Translations under genes and position numbers: made by a program
The notes under the pieces: generated by a model
Databases searched by the model: none
Told to the model about the DNA's origin: nothing
Seen by the model: the letters and a program-made list of their open reading frames with translations, nothing else
Origin: Acanthacorydalis orientalis
Taxonomy: Eukaryota > Arthropoda > Insecta > Megaloptera > Corydalidae
DNA: 64,000 bases
Assembly (NCBI GenBank): GCA_034766995.1
Contig: CM068313.1
Coordinates: 60,539,877-60,603,876 of the forward strand
Direction: 5' to 3'
Shown here: positions 11,142 to 22,216 of the stretch, piece by piece
How positions within the stretch are numbered: position 1 is the stretch's first letter
Layout of the letters: the number at the start of each line of letters is the position of its first letter

Positions 11142-12371
11142 CATGTAAGAACCGTAGATGGCCTAAGCATGTATTTTATAATATCTTCGATTTAGCCGGA
11201 ATAAACGCATGAGTTCTGTACAAAGAAACGACAAGTGAAAATATTTCACGTAAAGATTTTTTATTCCAGTTTGGAGAACTCGCAGCGGAATATAAAGAAC
11301 GTCAAGAAAGAACAACTAATACGGCGGCATCTTCAGCAGTCTCAAATAAAATCACTTCCTTTCCAAAAGGACAAAAAAAGTACCAAATAAAGTATTGCTT
11401 AGGTAATAGAGCAACTAGAATCTGCTCTCATAAGAGGAGGATACGACCTCGGAATTTGAGTTTGGGACCAAACTTCGTGTAGTGGTAGGGTACCCCAAAG
11501 ATATTAAAATAGTAAAGTACTAACTCGCACTATCGAGCAATTTTCGAGAAAAAAGGCTACAAATTTTCGCATAAGGCTTATGAGAGAAAAATTTGATATG
11601 TTACCAAGTAGGCTGATAGTTAGGCGGTAGTGAGCCAGTTTCAAGTGTCGAACATGTCAAGTTCGAGTCTTGCTCCAACCATGAGTCTTTTTTTCTCCAC
11701 TGAATTTTATTTAATACATTTTATTAAAAAAATATTTTAATAAAGGTGAAATAACTTTTCTTGAAATCTTCTTTCGAAAAACGTTTTTTTTTAATTTTTA
11801 CAATTTTATTTCAGAAAATGATTTTTTTACGATTTTTTTTATTTTTTTGCATTATTTTGCATACATATTCGAATAGCAGTGTTCTTGTTTGCAAAATAAT
11901 GCAAAAAATGAAAAAAAATCGTAAAAAAATCATTTACTGAAATAAAATTGTAAAAATTTTAGAGCATTTTTTGAAAGAAAATTGCAAGAAAATGTTATTT
12001 CATCTTTATTTAAATATTTTTTTTTAATAAAATGCATTAAAAGCATTAAATAATTATTCAGGTGAAGAAAAAAAACTACATGAATCAAGTGAGACTCGAA
12101 CTTGGCACGTTTGACATTCCAAGTCTGCGCGTTTTGTATGATTATTAAGCTAGTTGAATTTCAGACAATTAATTTGTTTTATAAGATGCAGAAACTTTGG
12201 AGCCTTTTTTCTCGAAAATGGCTGGATAGTGCGAACTGGTACGTTACTATATTAATACCTTTGAAGTACACTACCATTACACAAAGTTTGGTCCCAAAGT
12301 CAATTTCCGAGGTCGTATCCTCCCCTTGTCAGTGTAAAAATTATACATTCGGAAAGTGCTTAGTAGTGTAA
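11096..12371 (+). pseudogene. piggyBac transposase C-terminus, split by a foldback element
   Basis: From 11096 the frame reads FGVDKTDQMARKYSV, then RRWPKHVFYNIFDLAGINA, a TGA, and VLYKETTSENISRKDFLFQ. This is the classic C-terminal part of piggyBac. After KITSFPKGQKKY the cysteine-rich domain starts (YCLGNRATRICS). At 11430 the foldback element interrupts it. The domain resumes at 12330 with QCKNYTFGKCLVV and a stop at 12369. The upstream catalytic region is absent. A piggyBac-type 3' terminus ending TTAA follows at 12657. Confidence 0.85.
11431..12328. mobile_element. Long foldback (snap-back) element
   Basis: The whole 898 bp is one imperfect inverted repeat. The left arm (about 11431-11865) and right arm (about 11890-12328) are complementary almost end to end around a spacer of roughly 25 bp. 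The tips read TAAGAGGAGGATACGACC and, inverted, CAAGGGGAGGATACGACC. The flanks are TCA on both sides (11428-11430 and 12329-12331), a 3 bp target duplication. No coding capacity. The second copy, at 32995-35868, is flanked by TAA. TNA 3 bp duplications suggest a PIF/Harbinger-like mobiliser, but no transposase is present to prove it. Confidence 0.85.
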
Positions 12372-12660
12372 CCATTCATCTGTAAAAACTGTTGTATTGA
12401 ATGAGGAAACATAATTTTATTACAACGCTATTTTTATGATTACTATTTTTTATTATAAAAATTGAATTTTTATATATGAAGACTGAAAGTTGGTTCAGTT
12501 GATAGTGTTAAAATATTTAATTATTTTTCTGATGAAAATAAAAAGAAAATAAAAAGAGAATATTTTTTAATAATTATTTCCACAATTATTTGCATTCAAA
12601 TGCAAAGGCACCTTTTGATCGAAATAGGTATACACAAAATCGTGGTAGAAATAGTGTTAA
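12372..12660 (+). mobile_element. piggyBac 3' terminal region
   Basis: Non-coding sequence after the piggyBac stop, ending at TTAA (12657-12660). The last 150 bp or so match the reverse complement of the left end of the piggyBac element at 53259, including TTTTTCTGATGAAAAT-like and ATAGGTATACACAAAATCG segments. The shared tip read inward from TTAA is CAYTATTTCTMCCACG, so this is the 3' end of the same piggyBac family. Confidence 0.7.
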
Positions 12661-13576
12661 TATAGTTTATTGATATAAAGTGCACGAGTAAGTTATAAAA
12701 AAATAAAAATGAGTCAGATTAAAAACCAACATCTCTCTATACCATATTTATACAGAATGTATGAGCATTTTCTTACAAACATTATTCAAGCGTTTGTTTC
12801 ACTAGTTCTTTACGATTTGAACTTAATATTACACGAGTTTGTTAATACAATTTAAATTATGTTTATTCAGCATACTGTTTTCGTTCGTAACGTTTTCTTC
12901 GGTTTGTTTTGTATACTCATCCGTCTCAAATAATATAAAGTTTGTGTTTAATCTTTACTGTACTTTTAACTAATCCACTTAAAATTTTCAATAATTAAAA
13001 ACAAGACTGTTTTAATTAAATAATTCACTCATTATTATATTGAGTCGTATTGTTCATTGTTCTTGAATAATTAATTTTAATTTCGTTAACCTTTCACTCG
13101 AAATTATTTTATATTCCAAACATATAGAGATATTTTTTCAATCAATATTTCATTTCTCTCTATTGTCATCTCTTGGATATTTTATAACATAAATGCTGCA
13201 GGTTCGAAATAAAACACAACAAATATTTGTTTACTATTATTGTTTAATTGTTGTTACTATGATGAATATAACCACACGGGTTCTGTTACTTGACTGACTT
13301 ATGAGATCTCAACTACCGTTTATATACTGTTGTGGCTAAGCTTAACAATCAACCGGAATAGAACAACATACTATCGCCGATTGTCGTCGGAGTGTATACG
13401 TTTAAATTTATTGTTGATAAATATATATTTTAATTATTGTACAATTTATTTGAAACTATAATAATCAGCTTAAAGATATAAATGCACACGTGTTTTATAT
13501 ATTGTTCTCGATGATGAAATTCATAGTCAGCCGTGACACATTTAAATAAGTACAGCAGTGAGGATGGACACATAAC
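12661..13576. other. Unassigned AT-rich DNA
   Basis: No open frame with family signature. A more complex stretch at about 13290-13400 could be part of an LTR or another repeat, but no partner copy is in the window. Confidence 0.4.
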
Positions 13577-13813
13577 ACTATAACTAAAAAATAATCCTTA
13601 AGCCGTCGGGCGTGACTTGTATTCGTTCTCTGATTGGTTGAATCAGCCACGTGGTATGTGTTCTGAATAGTTATTATGATTTACATTTTATGTATATTAT
13701 TTATTAATTTCTGTTATTGTTCAAGAGGAGGGAGTGCAAGCGTAAGCAAACGACAAGAGAATTCCATCTCCAAACGTTGACGAATACAGCAAGAAGAGAG
13801 CGTAGCTCCCTAG
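13577..13813 (+). mobile_element. Helitron-like non-autonomous element (subfamily A, copy 1)
   Basis: Starts near CTATAACTAAAAA and ends GAGCGTAGCTCCCTAG followed by T. The last 15 bp form a small hairpin directly before CTAG, as in Helitron 3' ends. The 5' part (TTCGTTCTCTGATTGGTTGA) is repeated in the adjacent copy at 13815. The 3' half is shared with 24560-24715. No target duplication is expected for Helitrons. Length about 237 bp. Confidence 0.55.
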
Positions 13814-13814
13814 T

Positions 13815-13975
13815 TCTCTATAACTAAAACTGGCCTTCCAACCGTTTTATGTGACTTTTATTCGTTCTCTGATAGGTTGATATCAACCATGATATCTCTG
13901 TACTAATTGGTTGATATCAGTCCCGTGGTCTGTTTTTTGATTGGTTATCATGATTTACATTTTATGTGTTCACCT
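13815..13975 (+). mobile_element. Helitron-like element, 5' part (subfamily A, copy 2)
   Basis: Begins TCTCTATAACTAAAAC one base after the CTAG end of copy 1, and repeats its first 150 bp or so (TTATTCGTTCTCTGATAGG, then GATTTACATTTTATGT). The 3' half is missing. Head-to-tail abutment is a recognised Helitron insertion pattern. Confidence 0.5.
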
Positions 13976-14389
13976 ATCCCTTGATTATATGGTAGATTGA
14001 TTGCCCAAAAGTACCATATAAATCGAAATCGTGCAATTCGAGTTCACATCTCATATTAAAATACAGGATAGGTTTTACAAATCCGCAATGAAATTTGAAA
14101 AATTCTGTAAATATACCTATGATTTTTCCACCCAGTATAAATATTTTATATATCTTACGGCTGGTCCGAAAGGTTGAAACGAAGGCAAAGCACACGATTT
14201 ACAATTACACAACACTTTATGTAATGTTATTCAAAGCTGATTCTTTCAAGTAGAAATCCATACTGATATTTATAGAGTACATTTCTTTAATTTTTTTATT
14301 ATAGTCAACACTATTTTCTATGTTGTTCAACCCCGCCATGTAGTTGAGACAACTACAATTTCTTTCGGAATACGGAATCTTTTTACAGT
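13976..14389. other. Unassigned insertion-like segment
   Basis: Minus-strand frames of 73 and 60 codons (13974-14195, 14217-14399) have no signature I recognise. The segment lies between a truncated Helitron-like copy and a 5'-truncated mariner, so it may itself be an unidentified insertion. Confidence 0.35.
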
Positions 14390-14947
14390 ACACGGTCACA
14401 AACCAATGCTCTCTGTTTGATGGGGTATGGAGTGTGCCATATATTTAGAGCTATTGAAATCTAAGGAAATAATCACCGCTGAACGTTATCGACAACAATT
14501 GGAGCGTTTGAATGATAATTTGATGCAAAAACGACCATCAATTGCATCAAATCGCCGAAAAATGTTTCTTTTCCATCACAACGCTCGGCCTCATTTTGCT
14601 ATAGCCGTGAAACACTCATGCAGCTCGAATGGGAGGTTCTCCCGCACCCAGTGTATTCTCCGGACATAGCCCCAAGTGATTACCATCCGTTCCGATCGAT
14701 GCGATCCGCTTTGGAAGACACACATTTTCATAACTACAGATGTCGAAGATTGTGTTACTGAATGGATTAGCTCAAAACATTCTTTCGTCTCGGAATTCAT
14801 CTTCTGCCAGAAAAGTGGGAAAAAGTCATTGCTTCTGAGAGAAAATACTTTGATTAATGTATTCAAACATTTTATTATTGAAATTAATGCTCAAAAAAAC
14901 ATAAAAACATTGATTGAACAACACAGTGATTTTCATTTCAACCGCAT
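14390..14947 (+). pseudogene. mariner type 2, 3' half (copy 2)
   Basis: Matches 9985-10541. Frames show YLELLKSKEIITAERYRQQL, then HHNARPHFAIAVK where the second catalytic Asp has been lost (HHN instead of HDN), then APSDYHPFRSM with the third Asp. The C-terminus and the 3' terminal repeat (TTTCATTTCAACCGCA) follow, then TA. The N-terminal half and left end are absent. Confidence 0.8.
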
Positions 14948-14955
14948 AATATATA

Positions 14956-15876
14956 CAAGGTCAGACAATTAAGTAATGCGACCGATTTTTTTTCTCGGCC
15001 TGTGGTAACACTGCGAACCTGTAACTCCGCCACCGTAATAGCAGATCCCTATTCTCTCGATTGAGACCTTGACCACCCTCGTACGATCATTTCTTCGCCA
15101 GCTGTTTAGTGTTTTGTAACAACGCGCGAGTAGTGCATGTCACGAAGCCCACCGGATGAACATCGCTCAAGATTGTCTCGAGCAGGTTGAAAGTGATCCT
15201 ACTCTTCTCGCTCGAGTTATTACTGGTGATGAAAGTTGGTTCTTTCAATATGACCCCGAAACTAAACGATAAAGCCAACAGTGGCTGTCCCCTGGAGCAC
15301 CAAGGCCAAAGAAGGCGAGAATGAGCAAGTCCAAAGTGAAAACCATGTTGATTTGCTTCTTCGACAGCAAAGTGGTGGTTCACAAAGAGTTCGTACCACC
15401 TGGACAAACCGTAAATCAAGTATTCTACCGCAATGTGCTCGAAAAATTACGAAAAAGGGTGCTCAGAGTGCGTCCAGAGATCGCGAAGACTTGGGTTCTG
15501 CATCACGACAATGCTCCCTGTCACAGTGCGTTCAGTGTCTCTCAGTTTTTGGCGTCTAAAGGCATCGCAACGTTACCACAACCGCCCTATTCACCGGACA
15601 TGTCACCCTGCGACTTTTTCCTATTCCCCCATATGAAAAAATTCGTCAAAGGTCGACATTTTGACTCCGTTGAAGATATCCAAGGATCTGTGACGAGGGT
15701 ACTCGGAGAGGTCCCACAAGAAGTGTTCCAGAATTGTTACGAAAACTGGAAAACTCGCTGGAATAAGTGTATAGATGCGGGAGGGGACTACTTTGAAGGG
15801 GATCGCAGCGATGTACCTTAATTTTTAAATATACTCGATTTTTGAATTTTGTCGCATTACTTAATTGTCTGACCTC

Positions 15877-15877
<1 letters not shown>
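14956..15877 (+). mobile_element. mariner type 3 deletion derivative, copy a (irritans-like)
   Basis: The left tip CAAGGTCAGACAATTAAG and the right tip (inverted) CGAGGTCAGACAATTAAG are flanked by TA (14954-14955, 15878-15879). At 922 bp it is some 350 bp short of a full mariner because the DNA-binding coding region is missing. A (TA)n array begins at the right target site. Sister copies: 19211-20123 and 28897-29807. Confidence 0.9.
15163..15821 (+). pseudogene. mariner type 3 transposase, catalytic part (copy a)
   Basis: From about 15150 the frame reads [18 protein letters not shown], so this copy keeps slightly more of the catalytic domain than its sisters. [17 protein letters not shown] carries the first Asp, then a TAA replaces Gln (about 15268). 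From 15321 the frame is open to the natural end at 15819: [12 protein letters not shown] (second Asp), [13 protein letters not shown] (third Asp, 34 residues later) and a C-terminus ending GDRSDVP. The deletion joins the 5' leader ATGTCACGAA directly to GCCCACCGG, out of frame with the catalytic domain. Confidence 0.85.

Positions 15878-15932
<55 letters not shown>
15878..15932. repeat. (TA)n microsatellite
   Basis: Uninterrupted TA dinucleotides starting exactly at the 3' target site of the preceding mariner. Confidence 0.95.
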
Positions 15933-15934
<2 letters not shown>

Positions 15935-16840
15935 CTAAAAGCAGTTTACCTCATATTTAAAATTAGTATTCGCCTTTTACATTACAAGAAAAACAGGAAA
16001 ATAAATTAATAAAACAGAAATGTAAGAAGAAAAAATTGTAATTCTCGAATTAACAAACAATGTACGTTCATTCTGGATGCGCAAGTACAATGACTCGAGT
16101 GAAATTCTTTTATTTGTAAGAAATTTGCAAACCAAGAAATAAGTACACAGAAGTATTTTGCATTTTAAATAAGTAAACATTCTTTACCTTCTTTGTTCCC
16201 GTAACATGTTTTAAATTTTGCAAAATCTCATATTCAATTTCATACACTGCGTTTACAGACTGCTTATTTACTGTACGGAATTAAAACAATAAGTATGAAA
16301 ATGTGTACACAGAACACCTGATAACATTAAACGTACAAAATATCACAGGTATATACAAGTGAAACGAATCTAACATGGAATCTTAGAGAAAATTATTTTA
16401 TCGCGGAGTCAACGCACGGGAAGTCTGACAATAGTCAAGCTATCGAACGTATGGTCTTTCTATAAGTTGCAGAAAAAAAAATATAAACGGCAATCGTTCA
16501 CGTTTCCGCAACAGCGACTCGAAAGTTTCGTTCGGCCAGTGTTTGTTATTTTTTTTTCTTGTGTAATTTGTCACGGCATTATAAAAAGATAATTTTAAAG
16601 CGTCCGTGCTCGGAAACGACAGAAAAGAAATTCAATTATAAAACGTTCACGGTACGCAGTTTCGACGACTTACATTCAACACATTTTTTTTTATTATTAT
16701 TTTTATGGCTGTCTTCATTAGTTTCGCTTGTTTTTTCTTTTCCAGCTGTTTATTTTTTTACGTTTATTACATAACAGAACTTAAACTTATCGGTAATCAG
16801 TTTAATAACACGAACGCATATTCACTCAATCCCTATTTCT
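15933..16840. other. Non-repetitive island without recognised gene
   Basis: Between 16380 and 16700 the sequence is noticeably more complex and GC-richer than the window average. A TATAAA at 16482-16487 is followed by CCAGTG at about 16537, weakly like an arthropod initiator. Downstream frames are short and Phe/Ser-rich and show no domain. It could be a regulatory or 5' untranslated region of a gene lying outside, or simply unique intergenic DNA. Confidence 0.3.
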
Positions 16841-17531
<691 letters not shown>

Positions 17532-18035
17532 AATTCCAGAACTTCAGAATTCTATCTTGTAGGAATAAACTTGTTTCCCTTTGGATGAAATGTGTGCAGG
17601 CCAATGGTCTTCATTTTGATTGATGTATTAAATTTTTAACTGATATATGCGTGTCTATACTCGATACATATAAACCGTAATTATTTTTGCACCAACTTAA
17701 TATAATACTTCCGACGATATTCATGATTTTATGTTTAGTATGTAGTACTGACTTTGTTATTTTTATTTGTAGAATTTTTTTATTTTAGAATTTTACTATC
17801 TTTAAACAAATTATCCAAAGTGTTCTTTATACGCCAAATAATGTTATTAAGAAAATAAACACCTCTGACATACTCTAATTTGGACATAAAGTAACAGTTC
17901 ACCTTTAATAAAAACTTACTTATTTCATCTACTTAATGAAACATAATTATAACACTTTCAATTGACCGAAATAATACGATATTGGGATTTTTTTCTCAGA
18001 CAAGAAGAATATTTAATTTTCATTACTTAAGTGTT

Positions 18036-18037
<2 letters not shown>
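17532..18037. other. Unassigned AT-rich DNA
   Basis: No gene or element signature seen. Confidence 0.45.

Positions 18038-18093
<56 letters not shown>
18038..18093. repeat. (TA)n microsatellite
   Basis: Pure TA tract ending at a mariner-type terminus (18094). Confidence 0.95.
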
Positions 18094-18094
<1 letters not shown>

Positions 18095-18250
18095 GGAGAT
18101 CGTTTGATAAGTATGGTATAAAAACAAGATAAACACCTTACACCTACCTATAATTGTAATTGAAGGTGAATTATCACACAACACTGTTTTCATCTCATTA
18201 ATAATTTCATTTATTGTTAAACCTTTATCACAGTACAAGGTTTACATTTA
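18094..18250 (-). pseudogene. mariner deletion derivative, N-terminal scrap
   Basis: At 18094 a mariner-like tip (CGGAGATCGTTTGATAAG) begins directly after the TA array. It resembles the tip at 18501 (GGGTCGTTTAATAAG). On the minus strand 18238-18145 reads CDKGLTINEIINEMKTVL and DNSPSITIIGRCK, which fits the first helix-turn-helix of the SETMAR-like mariner group (xKGLTxxEIxxxM...GDSAPSxxTV). The catalytic domain is missing, so the N-terminus lies almost against the 3' tip. Confidence 0.55.
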
Positions 18251-18500
18251 TTGATTCTTTCAATACACGAATATGATTTTATTTAAACAAATGTTTACAA
18301 CAAATTCTTTAAAAGATCGACTTTCACAGTTAAATATATGAAACAAGTGTACAAGCATGGAAAAGTGAAGATAAGATGAAGCACAACTTAAGAAAAATAC
18401 ATAAAATATATTTTTTTTTATTTCGACTTCTAAATCCCACTATATTTTCATAAAAAAATCAATTATTTAAAATATTCAGAATTCATAATCTTAACTACGC

Positions 18501-18890
18501 GGGTCGTTTAATAAGTATGGTAAAAAAGCTAAACGCCATTTTTTGGAAAAATAGATTTTATTTCTCAACATAGTCTCCATTGCGGGTTACTCTTGGACCA
18601 GTTATACACTTAGTCCAGTGAGTCTGTAAAATACGCATTGACGCCGGCGATAACATCCTCATTCGACGAAGAATTTCTTCCCACCGAGCCAAATTTTCAA
18701 ATTTGGGATGATGAAGAAGTCACACGGAGCCAAGTTAGGAGAATAGGGTGGATGAGGTATTAATTCGAAACCGAATAAGTGCAATTTTGCCATTGAGACG
18801 GTCGATTTGTGAGACGGCGCATTGTCCTGATGAAAGAGGATCTTTTTGTGCGAATTTTGTTTTTTATAGCGACTTGTGGGTTTTTAAAAA
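18501..18890 (-). pseudogene. mariner (SETMAR-like) 3' part
   Basis: Minus-strand frame with KKILFHQDNAPSHKSTVSM (second catalytic Asp), PHPPYSPNLAPCDFFIIPN (third Asp) and LKIWLGGKKFF, then a stop and the remaining C-terminal region. The 3' tip GGGTCGTTTAATAAGTATGG starts at 18501. The matching upstream portion may be the fragment at 20126-20260. If so, the region between the two was filled by later insertions, including mariner type 3 copy b. Confidence 0.75.
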
Positions 18891-18957
18891 ACTACAGACC
18901 GCTCAAGAGGACTCGAATGGTTTGTAGTTTTTAGTAGTTTGTAGTTGTTTGAACGGT

Positions 18958-19196
18958 TGTTCAATTTTTACAATATTTATAATAATGCTTATCATCTAAA
19001 CAGGATACAATTATAATTGATTTACATTATTGGAAAAATAACAAGTTACTTTATCCTGTGACGAATTATTTATCTTAATTGGTAGTTTTTACATTATTTA
19101 TAGTATTGTTTATAATAACATTCTTATCGTCTAAACATGATATGATTTGTGATAGAAAAATACAGATTTACTTTTTCTGTGATAAAGCTTAATTAA
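18958..19196. repeat. Diverged tandem duplication, about 120 bp unit
   Basis: Two head-to-tail copies (about 18958-19078 and 19082-19196) share TTTTTACA, TTATAATAA, TTATCRTCTAAACA and a TATCCTGTGA/TTTCTGTGA block. No coding potential. It may be the arms of an undescribed non-autonomous element. Confidence 0.5.
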
Positions 19197-19210
19197 ATGA
19201 CTATAATATA

Positions 19211-20123
19211 CGAGGTCAGACAATTAAGTAATGCGACAACATTCAAAAATCGAGTATATTTAAAAATTAAGGTACATCGCTGCGATCCCCTTCAAAGTAG
19301 TCCCCTCCCGCATCTATATACTTTTTCCAGCGAGTTTTCCAGTTTTCGTAACAATTCTGGAACACTTCTTGTGGGACCTCTCCGAGTACCCTCGTCACAG
19401 ATTCTTGGATATCTTCAACGGAGTCAAAATGTCGACCTTTGACGAATTTGTTCATATGGGGGAATAGGAAAAAGTCGCAGGGTGACATGTCCGGTGAATA
19501 GGGCGGTTGTGGTAACGTTGCGATGCCTTTAAACGCCAAAAACTGAGAGACACTGAACGCACTGTGACAGGGAGCATTGTCGTGATGCAGAACCCAAGTC
19601 TTCGCGATCTCTGGACGCACTCTGAGCACCCTTTTTCGTAATTTTTCGAGCACATTGCGGTAGAATACTTGATTTACGGTTTGTCCAGGTGGTACGAACT
19701 CTTTGTGAACCACCCCTTTGCTGTAGAAGAAGCAAATCAACATGGTTTTCACTTTGGACTTGCTCATTCTCGCCTTCTTTGGCCTTGGTGCTCCAGGGGA
19801 CAGCTACTATTGGCTTTGTCGTTTAGTTTCGGGGTCATATTGAAAGAACCAACTTTCATCACCAGTAATAACTCGATCGAGAAGAGAAGGATCACTTTCA
19901 ACCTGCTCGAGACAAATTTCTCTGTTCCATTTTCGAGACATGCACTACTCGCGCGTTGTTACAAAACACTAAACAGCTGGCGAAGAAATGATCGTACGAG
20001 GGTGGTCAAGGTCTCAATCGAGAGAGTAGGGATCTGCTATTACGGGTGGCGGAGTTACAGGTTCGCAGTATTACCACAGGCCGAGAAAAAAAATCGGTCG
20101 CATTACTTAATTGTCTGACCTCG
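19211..20123 (-). mobile_element. mariner type 3 deletion derivative, copy b
   Basis: Both ends are intact terminal repeats (CGAGGTCAGACAATTAAG), flanked by TA at 19209-19210 and 20124-20125. At 913 bp it has the same internal deletion as copy c at 28897. Confidence 0.9.
19267..19945 (-). pseudogene. mariner type 3 transposase, catalytic part (copy b)
   Basis: The leader ATG at about 19942 is followed by [17 protein letters not shown], the same junction as in copy c: the DNA-binding domain is deleted and the catalytic domain follows in frame. [20 protein letters not shown] carries the first Asp, then two stops (TAG TAG, about 19805) replace Gln-Trp. From 19767 to 19267 the frame is open, with [25 protein letters not shown] and the natural C-terminus. 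Only the double stop separates it from a continuous frame. Confidence 0.85.
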
Positions 20124-20125
20124 TA

Positions 20126-20260
20126 GATGATCTGATATATAACTTGCACCAATCTTGGCCGTTTTTGTTTTAGCTCTTCTTTTAAACGGTCCAATAATGT
20201 TGCATAATGTCTCAAAAATTTTCTTTAAACTGAACAAATTATTCCTGTGGCTGTTTCACC
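20126..20260 (-). pseudogene. mariner (SETMAR-like) middle fragment
   Basis: The minus strand reads LRHYATLLDRLKEELKQKRP and then RLV, the segment just before the second catalytic Asp in SETMAR-like mariners (YYAxLLDRLxEEIKxKRPxL). Mariner type 3 copy b is inserted right beside it. The missing 3' continuation could be the fragment at 18501-18890. Confidence 0.6.
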
Positions 20261-20483
20261 ATTTTTATCAAGTATGTAATACCTAATGTCCTGCTTTTCG
20301 GACGCTTTCGTGTGCACTACTGTTTTGTGAGTTTATTACAATTGCTTGGTCAAGATTTATGTTTCCTGAAGTTAATGATGACACTTCAAAATATTAAAAC
20401 GAAGAAAAAAGATTTTAATATAAAACAAAGTTGTAATTGAATCAATTTAAAGGAACCGAATTAGTTTGTACATCCAATAAATA
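20261..20483. other. Unassigned sequence
   Basis: No recognised feature. Confidence 0.4.
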
Positions 20484-21177
20484 TATGATATTGCTTAAAA
20501 AGAGTTAATCCCTGTTTAATTAAAGCAAAACAATATAATAGAGTTATGATTCGACTCCACTTTTAATTAATATGAATTTGGCTCAAATCAATATTGAACT
20601 TGTGGACCTCTGTTCTAATCAATTATTGTAACGAATAATTGTTTTAATTAATTCATTATTTTATTAATACTTCTTCCATTTGTTGATTGATGACAGGTAA
20701 TCTGTTGATACTGAAATTACAACAGAGATTGAAATATTTCTTAATGATTAAATATTAATAAAATTCATGTATCTGAATATCTTAGGTGGATACGAAAATA
20801 ATTTCAGTTTTTGTTTTCTGAATTCTGATATATGGTATTGCTTAAAAAGAGTTAATTCCTGTTTAATAAAAGTAAAACAATACAATAGAGTTATGATTCG
20901 ACTCCATTTTAAATTAATTTGAATGTGGCTCACATCAGTATTGAAATTATGGCCCTCTGTTCTAATCAATTCTTGTGACGAATCATTGTTATAATTAATT
21001 CATTATCTTATTAATAATTGTTTCATTTGTTCATAGATTAGTCCTTCAGTTAAGACTGAAATTACAACAGAAATTGAAATGCTTTTTAATGATTAAATAT
21101 TAATAAAATTCATGTATCTGATTATCTTAGGTGGGTAGGAAACGAATTGCGGTTTTTATAATCTGAATTATAACCTT
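20484..21177. repeat. 347 bp tandem duplication ending in mariner-type tips
   Basis: Two head-to-tail copies (20484-20830 and 20831-21177), recognisable by GAGTTATGATTCGACTCCA, CTCTGTTCTAATCAATT and AATATTAATAAAATTCATG. Each copy ends with TTAGGTGG..GAAAnnAATT, the tip of the mariner deleted at 42497-43075 (TTAGGTTGGTAGGAAAATAA). After the second copy another 80 bp or so of mariner leader follows. No coding region. Confidence 0.75.
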
Positions 21178-21663
21178 AATATTTTTCAATGAAATTGCCA
21201 TTGGATCGTATTCTTTACATTTATAAAAATTAATTTTACCCATTAATTTATTATTTTGATGAAAGGAAATCTTTTATGTTAAATGTAAACATTTTTTTAA
21301 TACTTTTTTTTATTGAAGGTTTTAACCGTTCGGATCTTAATTAACTTTTGTTATAAGTTAATTTTTTTTATTGTATTATTATATTAGTGGTTTTGAATCT
21401 ATAATTTTATAATAATCAACAATATTTAGGGCTTAAACATAAAACTGGTTTATATTTATAAATATGGATTAGGTCCGTTAATTTATTATTGTAATTAGAA
21501 TAACCATTAGTTTTCTTTAATAATGTTTTTGTATGTTAACATTCTTCATTTTCTAATGGCCTAAGTTATAATTGAATCTTTTAACATATATATTATACTT
21601 TTTATTTACATTTATTAATTTCTTATAAACAATAATATTATTATACGTAAATAATTCGTTTAG
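21178..21663. other. mariner leader scrap, then unassigned AT-rich DNA
   Basis: The first 70 bp or so resemble the 5' leader of the element at 42497. The rest shows nothing I recognise. Confidence 0.4.
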
Positions 21664-21955
21664 CCTGAATATAAGACGACATAGATTGTAAGACGAGTCT
21701 CAATTTTTTCAAAATAAATCAAGAAACAAAGCATTTTTCACGACCCCGATTATAATTAGATACATAGTTTTCTCCAAAGGAACGGATAAAAAAACATTGA
21801 TTTACGTTTCAATATAAAGTAATATTTACAAACATTATACAAATACATATTTAAACTGCGTACAGTGGCGTGCAAGCATGAACTTCTGAAGATCCAACTA
21901 TAAGACGACCATTGATGTTAAATCTTTGTAAAAAAAATGTCTTATATTCGGGATA
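21664..21955. mobile_element. MITE with GAATATAAGAC termini
   Basis: Inverted ends CCTGAATATAAGACGACA and (right end inverted) CCCGAATATAAGACATTT bracket about 290 bp with no coding capacity. A second, one-ended copy lies at 22217-22330. The superfamily is not clear to me, and no unambiguous target duplication is seen. Confidence 0.6.
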
Positions 21956-22104
21956 ATACAGCAAGCTTTGTCTCGTTTACTATAACAAAAGAGAAAAACT
22001 CATTATTGCTGTTTGAAAATAAAATAAATCGCCAACATCACATAATGAACACAAAGCCACGCATGTATGTGTGACTGATTTTTCTAGAAAAAGGAAACTG
22101 GTCA

Positions 22105-22138
22105 TTATATATATATATATATATGTATATAATGTTTA

Positions 22139-22202
<64 letters not shown>
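22105..22202. repeat. (TA)n microsatellite
   Basis: Two TA tracts with a short interruption around 22125-22138. Confidence 0.95.
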
Positions 22203-22204
<2 letters not shown>

Positions 22205-22216
22205 AACACACACATA

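Noticed and set aside
11600..11690. tRNA-like B box (GTTCGAGTC) in the foldback arm
   Set aside because: No cloverleaf or acceptor stem can be drawn around it, and the same sequence is mirrored in the other arm; at best a decayed tRNA-derived piece.
15281..15636. Alternative-frame open frames repeated in all type 3 mariner copies (15281-15559 and 15433-15636, and equivalents at 19452-19735 and 29212-29567)
   Set aside because: Shadows of the transposase frame that recur only because the copies are similar.
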